Below, one piece after another: positions 1 to 12,000 of a stretch of 64,000 nt of DNA. The stretch comes from Ariolimax columbianus (lineage: Eukaryota > Mollusca > Gastropoda > Stylommatophora > Arionidae): assembly GCA_036924085.1 (NCBI GenBank), contig JAVGWX010000007.1:77633448-77697447 (forward strand). The letters are read 5' to 3'. The position numbers were made by a program, and so were the translations under genes. Every line of letters begins with the position of its first letter. The stretch's first letter is position 1. A model generated the notes under the pieces. The model saw only the letters and a list, made by a program, of their open reading frames with translations, did not search any database and was not told where the DNA came from.

Positions 1-217
1 TGTTTATAATGATTAAGACTCCTCCTTTGTGTCCATCGCTATTTCCCGTTATGGTTTGAAAACTCTCATTTGGAACCTTTGCATTTTTGATCAGGTATGT
101 CACTTGGATATAAGTTTTGTCCATACTCCAAGCATGGAGTCGTGCTGCATGAGCTTGCTTCTTATTCAATACTCCTTCTGCATTCAACTGAAGGATATTT
201 AGCAGTTTCACTTTGTT

Positions 218-238
218 GGGGGGGGGGGGGGGGGGGGG
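218..238 (+). repeat. Poly-G tract, 21 nt
   Basis: Uninterrupted run of 21 G in AT-rich DNA. It could form a quadruplex. Its length is also error-prone in sequencing. Bases 1-390 around it show no gene or repeat I can name. Confidence 0.9.
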
Positions 239-389
239 TCAGAGTATTTCCCCATTTCTTCTGTCTCCTGGTAGTCTTAGGTTGACCCACTTCTAGGCTT
301 GGCGAAGTAAGTGTCACTATTCTTTACCCCATTTTCGGGCCTCAGTAATAACGAGCGGAAAGTACAAATCTCGGCATCATCATGTGTCC

Positions 390-830
390 GTCTGGATCCT
401 GTTGGAATATAGGGCCGCTCCAGATGCTCTCCATCTGTTCCTAATCTGGGCCTCTTCTTATGTTCCTCACTACTCCCTCTTCGACCGTTTGATGTCATGT
501 AGTCCTTGGTTTTCCCAATCATCTCTTTTCATGTGGCTTTCAATCCATCGCATGTCTGGCTAGGCTGTCCAACTTCTTTTTGAGAGTGTGTACTATCTAT
601 CTTCGCTTTTTCTCCCCAATGACCTGATGCATTAGTTGTGTGATTTTTTCCACAGATCTGTATATGCCATTACCTCAGGCCGTCCGACACGAAGTATGCT
701 ACGAAAACACTTACTAACGAAAGTCTGCAGTCTCTATGTGATGTCCTTAGTCACATGTCATGTCTATGAGGCATACATAAGTAAAGACTCTACTTTCGTG
801 TTAAACAGTTTAATCGTACTATCCCTGAAG
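390..830 (-). mobile_element. LINE 3'-region fragment, antisense
   Basis: Matches 22100-22500 over several hundred bases (shared blocks include CTCCATCTGTTCCTAA, CATCTCTTTTC, AGATCTGTAT.TGCCATTAC and AGTCACATG). Its position next to antisense reverse transcriptase pieces suggests the 3' region of the same LINE family. No intact frame. Confidence 0.5.
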
Positions 831-889
831 AATGCTGCTGAGTCGGACATTGTGCAAAGATATTTGATAGCAAATCTAACCCCGTCAAT

Positions 890-1207
890 AGGGAAGGAAA
901 ACTAACGTCTGGTCAGGCAAAACATACTGGACAAGACCCCCGCCTTGGCTTCCTCGTAGCCCTTCCTGGAAACGGGCTGTTTTCATGGCAGCCTGGCTAA
1001 CAAGGTGACAGATAGACGTGATCCCCGTAGTAGTGAGCGACACACAGATGATACCAAGCATAGCATAACCGCCTGGAAGACACTGGTCTACCTTCATCAG
1101 CGCGCTCGGGATATGAGGAAAGCTACGACAACCAGCCACTTAACATCCTTTTTAGGACGCACCAAAGAGTAATCCTACTCATTGTTGACATGCAACAATA
1201 ACAATAG
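890..1207. repeat. Interspersed repeat family C, copy 1
   Basis: About 320 bp shared with 19585-19860 and 24090-24420: GCTGTTTTCA.GGCAGC, GTAGTAGTGAGC, CTTCATCA..., CCACTTAAC.TCCTTTT, and a CAACAACAA-type end. Size and dispersion suit a SINE. Class not recognised. Confidence 0.55.
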
Positions 1208-1229
1208 ACCCGTCAATCCTGGTATTAAC

Positions 1230-1650
1230 ATGTAGATTTGTTGCTTCGTCTATATCAATGCTAGTTCTTAAATAGATAAATTGTTGCACCTCTTTATTTT
1301 TCCGATGATCAATCTCTGGGACTCCCGTGCCTGCTATTTACTCTTATTTGCTTTGGCCAGTTCCCAATAATCTACAATCCCACCTTTGCTGCTTCATTTG
1401 TTATTCTGTAAATATATTTACTATAATGCCCTACTGCTTATTTGACATCATGCATATGTCATCTGCACAATGGAGGTCTCCAGTTGTTTATCAAACGTCC
1501 GTTGTATTATTATTTTCTGCCGTCTGTTGTTTACTGCACCACACAGCCATGACCATGAGAAAGATTGATGGAAATAGTAGGCATCCCTGCATGCCCCCAG
1601 TTTGAACTGTACATGGGTCTGGCAACTGGTCTTTGTAGATTATTCTATAT
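1230..1650 (-). mobile_element. RTE-like LINE reverse transcriptase fragment
   Basis: Antisense sequence aligns with 23110-23570, which reads as the catalytic to post-catalytic region of an RTE-like reverse transcriptase ([39 protein letters not shown]). This copy is broken by stops and indels. Confidence 0.65.
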
Positions 1651-1739
1651 ATCATTATCATCGTCATCAGTTGCCAGTTGGCGTTGGTGATCGTGGACCT
1701 CCATCATTTTCTGTCATGTGTGTCGTTTACCAACTCTAC

Positions 1740-2115
1740 TATTGATTGTCACCACGCCATTCTCTCAGGCTGTCCAACATGTTCTCTCTCTCTCTGTCTT
1801 CCTCTGTCTCTCTTTTCTGCTGTATTTCCCGTTGTCACATGGTGCTCCAAACTGTCTCTTCTCATAACATGCACACAAAAAAGGATGACTGGCTTATTCT
1901 GATCTTAGCAATAAGTTGAGTTTGTATTCGTGGCTCTTCGAGTACCGTGTCATTAGTCTCCCCCCATACAGTCTATGGGATCCTCAACATTCTTCTGCAA
2001 AAACACATCTCCGTTGCTTCCAAAGATCTATGCGCTTTGTTGTTTATTGCCCATGATTCACTGCTATATCTCAATACTGGTTCCATGTAACACCCAAGGA
2101 CTCTCTTTCTCAGTT
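1740..2115 (-). mobile_element. Non-LTR reverse transcriptase C-terminal fragment
   Basis: Read on the minus strand, one frame gives LRYSSESWAINNKAHRSLEA then TEMCFCRRMLRIP, the thumb/linker motif seen in many non-LTR reverse transcriptases (YGCESWT....LEA.EM...RRM). Stops interrupt it. 2170-2600 holds nothing I can assign. Confidence 0.6.
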
Positions 2116-2599
2116 CCAGCTACAAAGTTTTCGATATTTATCCACCCACTAAGCAAGAGATGATACAGTCATGAAAATTGTTAAAACATTGAAAAGTTAA
2201 AGGCCAGATTGCATCGCTCTTCATTCAAATGAAACCATGAAAACACACATTCTACCACAGTTCTACGAGAAAGTATGAGAACAAGAAGCCATTCTCTATG
2301 AACTGAAAGAGTAACACCTAATAAAACTGATAGAGAAACGCGAATGAGCCACATACAAAAATACGTGTGCCGAATATATTAAACAATAAATAACTGAATG
2401 TTCACTTTTAAAGCGACATGAACTCCCGATAATATAAAAAAAACAATATATGCACACTGTTTTCTGTATTGAGAGAACCGACTATAAACGTATATTACAA
2501 ATGTTTACCGATGCACACCCTTGTTACAGTAGAAGCTCACATAACGTTCAACAAATGTGCAATTCAAAATTTCCGAGCTGAATAATTTCTAAAGAATGC

Positions 2600-4620
2600 G
2601 CCATCAAATAAAATTTTAATCCAGGTTATCGTCCAGGACGAACGCGCTGTGAGATGTGTTCTTATGCGACTGTAAAGCCCAATCTTGGCACAGCAGGCTT
2701 TGCTGCACGTGTTATAGATATGTATAAAGTTAGTCGTAGGGTCGTCGTGCGTTCTGTTCTTTCGGGCAGCTCGCTATATCTGAGCCTCCGCAATGACATA
2801 CGAACTGAGCATCTTGTGTGGGTCTAGCGTGCAGAACGAAACGGTTCTATGCAAGCGTCTTCTGGGTAGTGACACCATTGCTGAAGCTCTTCTGACTTCC
2901 GAGACATTATAAGGAGTCTGTAGCAGTTCTTCTGCCACTCTGGCGAGCCCATGCTTGTTCTCAGCTTACAGTACACCGGCTGCTTTGGAAATTGCAATTA
3001 TGCACGAGAACAACCCGTTGCGTCCATCTTTTCTACACACTTTGTATAAGCATTGCGTATTCTCAGTGCGTTTGACAAGTTGAGAATTTACGAGTTATTT
3101 ACTTTGTTCTACCATCTAATTGTGAGCAGCCTGGAGAGACAACTAATGAGGAAACGATCTAGCTGCCCGGCATATCTGCAATACACTACCACTGTTTCGC
3201 AGGAATGCAGATAAGTTGTTAACACTACAGCACGATCCACTTTTATCTTGGTGGGGACACTGATGCATTATCCGTTCTAAACATTCGCTTGCAGTCATTC
3301 AAACACTGAGTTTGACTTTGCACTCGAGCTGTTGACTGCAAAGTTGAAATTCGCTTCTCTGTTCAGGGTACTTCCTACGCAGATGAAGCTGTTAGCGACT
3401 GCATGAAAATGTTGATTGTCAATTGTGATGTTTTGTTCGTTGTAAAGCTTCTCTGGAAACGACTGGAAGAGCATTTCATTGTTCCTAATGTTGGTAGTCA
3501 GACCAAAAATAGTGCACCTCGCTGGAAAGTTCTTCACTGTGAACTACACATCTTGTTCTTGGCAGGGCGTAATTGTTATCGAAGAGGAGATCCAAGATGG
3601 GAGCTTCTTTCACCTTGATGTAGGACTCGTTTCTGAATGAATCGCTGATCATGTATCATGTACCTGATATGTATGCCAGTAGCAGTATCAAAAAGCATGA
3701 CTGCAAATGTCAAGCTAAAGAGTGCCGAGGCTAATACGCATCCTTATTTGACACCGCAGATGACTGGGAAGGATGTATACAATTCTACTTCACGAAGTGT
3801 TCGAACCAATATGCCACCATGAAACTGGCAGACAAATGTAATGAATCTACTGGGACAATATAATATGTCAATTGTCCCACCACACGCTTGAGAACCACAC
3901 TGATTCTCTGGTGAGTAGGTCCTACTCAGGATCACTAGAAAGCAGATGAGCAGGAATCGGGTTAGAATTTCGCAGCGATTGACAGAAAGGAAATCTCCTT
4001 GTGACTATCACAGGAATGGCGATTGCCTATTTGCTTTAACATGTGAACAATTTGAGGCATTTATGGGTTCCAGAGGTATCTGGAAGTCATTTCAAATTGA
4101 GCTGAACATGTATGTTGTTGTTGATATGAAATTGAACCCCTTGTTTTTTTAAATGGTAACAGAAATATCAACTGATCTACCACTTTCTTGACCGCATCAG
4201 TGAGGGAAGGAATACCGAGCCTATAGTTTATCGCGACGTGTGATACGCGTGCTATAGCGTGCCCGCTGGTGGCCGTAAGATAGTTGAGGATTGCATTGAG
4301 GTACGTCGTCAAATGCTCAAGAATCTGGCCACTGTCCGTCAGTAGTGTTGTGCCATCGGTATTAACGTTCAGGACAAGGAGCTGTGTCTTTTCAGTGTTG
4401 AGGAGTGATCATTTTAGTGGTAATTGTACAGTCGGTGTTTTTCAGTCAGCAGTTGTGATACCTTCATCGCTTTTGTCGAACCAGTGATGATCCTTGCGTG
4501 TGATATGGTCCGAAATCTCTCAAGGGGCAGAGTAATCTTTCTCCTTTACAGTGGTCCATTTGTCTTCCACTGTCGACTAACAGAACTATTCATCTTTTAG
4601 TCAAATGTGCGGAACCCTTG
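2600..4620 (-). mobile_element. LINE with C2H2 zinc-finger tail, antisense (copy upstream of gene A)
   Basis: Minus-strand pieces in order: linker IPSLTDAVKKVVDQL (near 4220), reverse transcriptase NQCGSQACGGTIDIL with an internal deletion then FITFVCQFHGGI (near 3850), ATILDLL (near 3580), KLYNEQNITIDNQHFHA (near 3430), the TVY region (near 3180), and a C-terminal finger ACCAKIGLYSHKRTH (near 2700). It is a decayed non-LTR element of the kind whose ORF ends in a C2H2 finger. Its flank and partner at 50890-53230 lie in the duplicated block. Confidence 0.75.
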
Positions 4621-5330
4621 ACAAATTATTTGCGACTGTTCCACCCTGCAGTTGTGAAATTTTGTCCTTTATGACTCATCAGTTTTTGAAAAACGCATGT
4701 GAAATATTCTGGGTCATAGTCTGGAAAGTTAAAAATACTAAAATAGGAAATTCATTTGAAACAAAAGTCACCTCAATGCACTTGAAGCTTCAGCGGCGTA
4801 ACCACTACCTACTTTTCAGGGGGACTGAACATATTTCGGAACGCTGCCCCAATCCCCCCCCCCCCCCCTACAAAACATAATAATAATAATAATTAATTAA
4901 ACAGTTTACATTTAAATACAGCGATACTGTATATTGGTTATGGTTATTATTAACTAGAAAGCACCAGTTGTGGGGGGTAGGATTAGGTGTGGGGTGATGG
5001 TGTTGGGGGTGAAGACGACTTCTGCAGCGAACTCTGTAAACTCCATTTCAGTTTGTACGAAGCATATGGACTTTTACCACCGGCCCGATCCCACCTCCCT
5101 TCCTCCAGTATGGGGTCATGGGATCCATAAGGGCATTATACAAAGAGTACTCCTCTTAATTTGTGCCCGTTCCAACGTTTTGTATAGTTTCACCACTGAC
5201 TTGTCATAACATCATTAATTACAAATAATATGTAGACAATTAATATTAAAAACTTTAAGATAAATTATGTTTTGTTATTTTTAAATGGTATTGAATCGAT
5301 TAATCTCTATAAATCAGTCAATCAATAAAT
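4620..5330 (+). repeat. Duplicated 5' flank of gene A (pairs with 53230-53650)
   Basis: Non-coding sequence shared between the two gene flanks: TATTCTGGGTCAT, TACATTTAAATA..., GCTGTATATTG...TTATGGTTATT, TTAATTTGTG, and CCACTGAC. It shows that the segmental duplication began upstream of both promoters. Confidence 0.65.
4854..4868 (+). repeat. Poly-C tract, 15 nt
   Basis: Lies in the duplicated 5' flank. The paralogous position near 53395 has only CCCC, so the tract expanded after duplication or contracted in the other copy. Confidence 0.85.
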
Positions 5331-5334
5331 AAAT

Positions 5335-8300
5335 CAATCAATGTCCTTTGCTCCTTTCAAAGCACACGCCATTGACAACCCTCTCCAGCAAGTTATATTT
5401 TGAGCTGTCCTTTCTGCCTCTCTCCAGCTGAGGTCAAGGAATCGAAATTCATTACCAAGCTCCAGGTTTTTCTTGGTCTCGCTTCCTATTCTCTTGTGGA
5501 TTCCAGGCCAGGGCTAGTTTGATGTTGCTTTCCGTAGCGTGTCTTATCCAACCATATTTCTTACGTTTGAACTGTAGTTCCACTTGTTGATGTTAGCTCT
5601 TTTCCGATAGGTATTTCTTCCTCATCATGTCTTGCCGGCCTATAGCCATTATCCTACCGTAAACATGTATTGACACAAGACTGGAATTTCCTCTGTATTG
5701 CTTTGGTTGTCCTCCAATTAAGTTCAGGCCTACTGATTTGACATTAAAGTTAAACAATCTTAACTTGGTATTAATCTTTATTTCTTGGGATGTCCGTGTA
5801 TTACTGAATCATAGGAATGATGTCCTTTGTCTTGCCATTTCTATCCCCTACATCTGCCTTAGTGACCCCCGAAGTAGCAATGATGCTGTACAAATAGTTG
5901 AAAGTGTTATTTTGAAATTTGTGTTTGCCTCACTAGTTTCTACTGGCGTAGGGGCGCCTATTCCACCCTAGATCGTAGTCAAATTGGGCGATATTAAGAC
6001 GAATAAACCAGTGCTTGTATGTATGTGTGCATCTGTATGTACCTATGCAAGGTTTGTGCGCTCTAAGAAGGCAGTCTAAGTTCACCTCTCTCTGTAACTG
6101 GTTGTATACATACTCGGCAGAGTCTTCTAAACCAGTATAAAGACGTTAAGTTGAGTTAAGTGCCTTATCTCCAAGCATGACTGGATATTTGCTTAAGGTA
6201 TTGATTTTAAACAACATACATTTCCTCACGTTAATATTTAGTCCCGGTTTGGATGAATGCGATCTTGCCTAATTCAGTTTTTCTTGCATCTGAAATATCG
6301 CTGTGTGACAGCAGTACAAAGTCACATGCATAGTTCAGATTCTCTAACTGTGACTACAATCACCACTGCACACCGGTTGTCTTCCCTCATGTTTACATCT
6401 TCATAATTCAGTCTATCACCATCAGGAACAAGAGTGATAACAATAGACATCCCTGCGTCACTCCCGTTTGTATCTCAAAACTGTCGGTCAGTAATCATGT
6501 ATGTACCACTTTACAAATTGTGCTTTTGTACATACTCTGTACGTGATATTAACTTCTCATGTATGTCGTAGTGGCTCAGTAGTAGCCATAACATTCTTCG
6601 GTCCATGCTATCAAACGCGTCCTCGTAGTTTATATAATTTGCTAATGATGCGCAATGTGGCTATGTGATCTGTACATGATCTCTCATGACGAAATTCAAC
6701 TTGATCTTTACTTCCCCTTTTAGCTTGTCTACTTCCCCTTTTAGTCTAAGATAATTATGTTTACTATTTTGCTAGCTATTATTAGCTGTGTGATTCATCT
6801 GTAGTTGTTGCAGTCTATCAGGTCTTTTTTCTTGGCAGTTTTATCAGTAGACCTTTCTTCCAATCCAATGGCACTTTCTCTTCTCAATTCCCCTTGAATA
6901 ATATATATATACATGTTTGGCATTTTCTGTGTCTGCTAGAATGGCTGCTCCTGTCACTCCGATGTTTTGACTCTTTCAAACTTAAATTTGGCCTTTAAAA
7001 TGTCATTTACTAGGTGGGTCGCAATTCAAATCTAGTGTTTCTGCTGCTGGTGGGATACTAGGTGTTTCTAGAGGTGTTGATCTGTTAAGACTCATTGCAG
7101 TATTTAATCCATCTTTTCTTTTGTTCCCCCATTGATGTCAGTATTGTGAATTTTTTATCGTTAATGGTTTATCTGTCAGTTGAAGCCTATTTGTTAATTT
7201 TTTGGTTATTGCATAAAGATCTGTCATATTCCTTTCCTCGTCTGTTTTCTCTCGCCGTATGTGCCACTGTGTCAATATATTTCTTCTTGTCTTCTTTACA
7301 TACTTGCTGACCTATGTGTCAGAGTGTAGCTTTTCTGGGCTTCTATACTCTACTCTGGTAGCTCTAGCTTTACAGTTGTTAAGAACCGTTTCCTTCCTTG
7401 TTCTCTTCTTAATCTTTTGCAATGTCTCTGCTGTAATCCACTCTTTATGTTGTACTTTCTGCAATTCTATAGTTTAATCGCACGTTTTATTCCACATCTC
7501 TTGCTTGTATCCGCATATCGACATTCTCAAGCCCATCGTTCACATATAGCTGTTGTAGTGCTTGATACATGTTATTAAGGTGTAAGGTCATATTCAGTCT
7601 GTTTTCGTAACTTGATCTTGTAGAAGATGTACATTGTACCTCCTCCTTTTTATCTCTTGTTCTTGACACCTTACTTGGTTTGAGCTACAATGTGCCCATC
7701 ATCATGTGGTGGTCTGTTTCTGCATATGCTTCCATCTTTACTCTTACATCCTGCATTGTACTTCTGAAGATTTGGTTAATGTAGATGGGATCAATTTGAT
7801 TTTCTGTTTTACGATCCGGTGATCTCCATGTTTGTTTTGTGGATGCTCATGTCCTGGAAAACATTGTCCCCAATTGTCATTTTATTTAAAGCGCCCAACT
7901 CTGCTAACATCTCTCCATTTTCATTCATTTGGTCCACTCCGTGTCTTTCCATGATTTGTTCACATCCCATGTTCTTTGCTTCTATTTTGGCAGTTATATT
8001 CCAGATCAAAATTGTGGGACCTCTTCTTTTCTGCCAACCCAGGAACACTTGCAGTTTGTTATTAAATATATATTTCTTTTTATCTTCTACATCATTTGTG
8101 GGTGTGTCGCACTAGACCATGTCATTGTTGATGCTCCTCTTTTTAGTTTTGAAACTTGCAGTGATAATTATGTGGCTCCTCCCACTGTTTTAGTACCTTT
8201 CTACTTCTTTGTACAGCATCATTGTCACCCCTCTGCATGTTGTGCTTGCTCTCCTATTTTCCAGGAAGACAATCGGTTCTCCAGATTTCAGCCTCATTTT

Positions 8301-8700
8301 TCCTGATTGGGCTTAGCTTATCTTGTCTCGCACAGACCCAGTACTGCCAACTTTAATGTTGCATTGCCTTACCTATCTGCGTCACTTTCCCTGCCTAATA
8401 CTTAGCCCTAACATTCTATGTGGCTATTTTCGTTTGTTTCCTGTACACAAAAGGAAAGCCAGCAATGTTGCTTACGCCATATTCTGGCGCCCTTCCTTTC
8501 CCAAGACCGTTTGCTTTTGTTTGGTTGTCAATGTTTATGTAACCAGCTTTGCTTTTATTAATCTAGGTGGTTGGCTTTGCTCCAGACTATCATACTTTAT
8601 TAAGTTGTCCATTTGAAGTCTGATCTCTTCCCCTTGACATGTCCAGTTTTAGTGACCCTTCTGGAAACTTTCGGCTTCCTTGACATAGCTATTTGGATCA
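5335..8700 (-). mobile_element. Nearly full-length RTE-like LINE, antisense, decayed
   Basis: On the minus strand: endonuclease YAPTN-like start and FLGWQKRRGPTILIWNITAK, NENGEMLAELGALN and IHKTN (8170-7800); the inter-domain region NMTLHLNN..ALQQLYVNDGLEN (near 7550); reverse transcriptase INYEDAFDSMDRR (near 6620); TGVTQGCLLS (near 6460); and C-terminal LSWREAERTAQNITCWRGL (near 5390). About 3.4 kb, close to the 3.2-3.4 kb of RTE elements. Gene B's flank lacks it, so it inserted after the duplication. The 3' end is ATCAATC-rich. Confidence 0.75.
6055..6165 (+). mobile_element. L2/CR1-like LINE 3' end
   Basis: GTAACTGGTTGTATACA...GAGTCTTCTAAACCAGTATAAA.ACGTTAAGTT matches the 3' end of the L2-like element at 56165-56250, including the GTTAAG tail. 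It sits inside the antisense RTE element. Confidence 0.7.
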
Positions 8701-8789
8701 TTATGACACGTAAGCCCCTAACCACCTCAAGGCAACAAGCATGAGGGCCTTATAGGGAGGGGAGGGGGTATTCTCAATCGACATTGCAA

Positions 8790-9007
8790 ATATTCATGAT
8801 TCATCAGTTTTGCAAAGTCCACGATCAGCGCGCCGTACTTGGACTACATCCTGCATGCAATCCTGTGGGTCTGCTATATAATTTATTTCTAGGGCAGACT
8901 CACAAACAAACGTTACCAGCTAACAACGTATGCAGTGCCTACGGTTGAAATATTTGATTATTAATTGATATTTTCTACCAACTCCAGTAATACTTATATT
9001 AAGAGAG
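8790..9007 (+). promoter_or_regulatory. Putative TATA promoter and 5' UTR of gene A
   Basis: About 220 bp before the gene A start codon align with 53725-53943 before gene B, while sequence further upstream is broken up by repeats. A TATATAA box lies at 8875-8881. The matching box in gene B is at 53812-53818. Transcription would be expected about 30 bp downstream, leaving a 5' UTR of roughly 100 nt. Other shared blocks are GATTCATCAGTTTTGCAAA near 8800, TACTTGGACTACAT near 8835, and TTATTAATTGATATT near 8960. Conservation between paralogues is visible; promoter function is inferred. Confidence 0.6.
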
Positions 9008-9078
9008 ATGGCTTTAACTAAATGTTTAGTGGCATTTTCACTTACTGGCAGTCTTATAGGTGGCAGGAGACTTCTTGG
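9008..9078 (+). CDS. Gene A exon 1
   Basis: Encodes [19 protein letters not shown], then RRLLG. The start is the first ATG after the conserved promoter block and matches the paralogue's start at 53944 ([12 protein letters not shown]...). The exon ends in phase 2 at a GTAAGT donor (9079). Its small size means it is supported mainly by the paralogue and by frame joining. Confidence 0.82.
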
Positions 9079-12000
9079 GTAAGTGGTTCATATATAAGTT
9101 ATAACTTAAAATCGCTATTGTGTACCATTTCCAGAAATCAACTACAAATCACATATATTTTAAGAAACGAGCACGGCTTAAAATTATTTACAAGTATGTA
9201 TCATCATCATCTAGGTTGGTCAGCCCTGGGACTGGTTGTAAGGTTGATTGAGCATGTCTATCCACTTGACCATATCCTGTGGTTGGTCAGCCATGATACT
9301 GGTTGGTTGATTGAGCGTGTCTGTCCACTTGACCATATCCTCTGGTTGGTCAGCCCTGATACTGGTTGGTTGATTGAGCGTGTCTCTCCACTTGACCATA
9401 TCCTCTGGTTGGTCAGCCATGATACTGGTTGGTTGATTGAGCGTGTCTGTCCACTTGACAATATCCTCTGGTTGGTCAGCCCTGATACTGGTTGGTTGAT
9501 TGAGCGTGTCTCTCCACTTGACCATATCCTCTGGTTGGTCAGCCCTGAGACTGGTTGTAAGGTTGTTTGAGTATGCCTCTTCATTTGACTATTTCCTCTG
9601 ACTGTTTCCTCTGAATGATCAGCCCTCAGGCTGGTTGTAAGGTGTTTGAGCATGCCTCTCCACTTGGCCATATCCACTGGTTGATCAGCCTTGAGACTGG
9701 TTGTAAGTTTGTTTGAGCATGCCTCTCCACTTGACCATATCCACTGGTTGATCAGCCCTCAGGCTGGTTGTAAGTTTGTTTGAGCATGCCACTCCACTTG
9801 ACCATATCCACTGGTTGATCAGCCCTCAGGCTGGTTGTAAGTTTGTTTGAGCATGTCTCTCCACTTGACCATATCCACTGGTTGATCAGCCCTCAGGCTG
9901 GTTGTAAGTTTGTTTGAGCATGTCTCTCCACTTGACCATATCCACTGGTTGATCAGCCCTCAGGCTGGTTGTAAGTTTGTTTGAGCATGCCTCTCCACTT
10001 GACCATATCCACTGGTTGATCAGCCCTCAGGCTGGTTGTAAGTTTGTTTGAGCATGTCTCTCCACTTGACCATATCCACTGGTTGATCAGCCTTGAGACT
10101 GGTTGTAAGTTTGTTTGAGCATGCCACTCCACTTGACCATATCATTTGCAGCTGTCTTCATTCCAGCATTGGTTAATACTTTAATGTCTCTTCATGTCTG
10201 AGATATAAAGTCTAGGTCGCCCCGTTCCTCTTTTCCACTGCATGATGCCCTCTAGTATATACTCTCGAAAAAGACTTTCATGTCGCATATTTGTCTCAGT
10301 CAAACTCAATTTGTTTTTGTATAATTTTCAACATTTGTCTTTGTGCACCTACCTCAGTGAGAACATTTTTATTAGATCTTCGTTGTATCTAGCTCATTCT
10401 TTTCATTTGAACTAATTAAGCTACCAAATAATGGGACCAAAGATATATCTACAACAGGGTGTTGTAGGGAATGCAGTCAAATGGGTCAGGGAAGAGGGAA
10501 AGCAGAAGCGGCAGGAAAAATTAAAAATATTAAAACAAAAACAGGAATTATACAAAACAATTAGACAAACAATTTATGTTAGTTTTTTTTAATGCAAATG
10601 TGAGAAGTATATTAAACAAAAGAGAAGAATTGGAAGTGTATAAGAAAACCCATATATAATAGGGTTAACAGAATCATGGATATAGGAGGACTTTGCAGAT
10701 AGTAAACTTGAAATAGAAAGATGTAGAGATCGGATAGTTGGAGACAAGGTAAAGGAAGGAGGAGATGTATTATACTGTACTAATTCAGTTAATATAACTT
10801 TAAGAGAAGATATTTAATCTTCCAACAAAAATGAAAATATACGGAGAAATCGAATAAACAGTGGATGGAGTAAGCTGCAGGTGTCCGTCTAATCAAAAGT
10901 AAGAAGCTAAGGAGCTGTTTAGCACTATGGAAAAGGCAAATGCAAGGAAATTATTATTAATGGTGGATTTCAACTGTCCGGATAGAGAATTGTTTTGTCA
11001 AACCGTTTGTTGATGCATTAACTAACATGCATAACTAACAATTGTATGAATCAACATGTGGAAGAAACTACCAGCGGCAAAAACGCACTTGACCTAGTAT
11101 TTACTACGAGGAAAATATTATTGATAATGTAACCGCAGGCTATTCCTTTAACTCCATTAAGCTAAAACTCCAAGGGATCAAAGACACCACCGCAAGAGCG
11201 CACACTTTCAAGTCAATCATCATTCCAGCAATGATCTGCGGATGCGAAGTGTGGAACTAACACAAACCAGATGCTGAAAATCTCAGACACACAGAAAGCA
11301 ATGAAACGGCGCGTACTAAACATTTCGATACCGGATACCATCGGAAAAAGAAGATGTTTGACATCAAACTTTGTATCCAGACGTGGAAGCAGCAATATCA
11401 CGCAAATATCGTTTGGCTGGACATGCGGTAGGCATGTCTGACAACAGATGTATACGTAGAACAACGTTTTGGTGGACATATGCCTGTACACGTCCACGGG
11501 GTTGCCCACCTATGCGAGGGCGAGACTAAAGGCCAAGGCCGGCATTGATACAGATTTGTAAAAGATTGGGACGCAAATATAATATTTTTGGCACATCTTC
11601 CCGACTGACGCCCAGAATAATGTGATAGTGGAAATGTGTGTAACCGTTGTATACCTGTTTGGCTCAAGTAACGATGAAACCATCCGTTGGTAACTTATAG
11701 CAAAGAAGGAAGAAAATATAGCTATAAGAATATACGACTACTTAAAGACAGATGTTAAGAAGATGAAAGAGCATGCGAGACACATAATCTGGGAAGATAA
11801 AAAGTTTAGATGTCAGTTGTCCATGTCAAGCGATGGTGGCGACATCATCAGACAGTTTTGTCTTCATGGTGTAACTTGCTCTGCATTTGAATTTTAGTGA
11901 GGGAAGAACTGCGCTGGTCATTAACCTCACTCTCTGGTCCCGAACTACATTGGGCCAGTCGCAGGACATACGTCGAGACGACTGAATGTAACTCAGGATG

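Noticed and set aside
9022..9570. Long open frame (and two minus-strand frames) rich in a repeated 21-residue unit, suggesting a repeat protein
   Set aside because: It is produced by a 63-bp minisatellite whose length is a multiple of three. Open frames on both strands, no coding context, and an intronic location argue against a gene.
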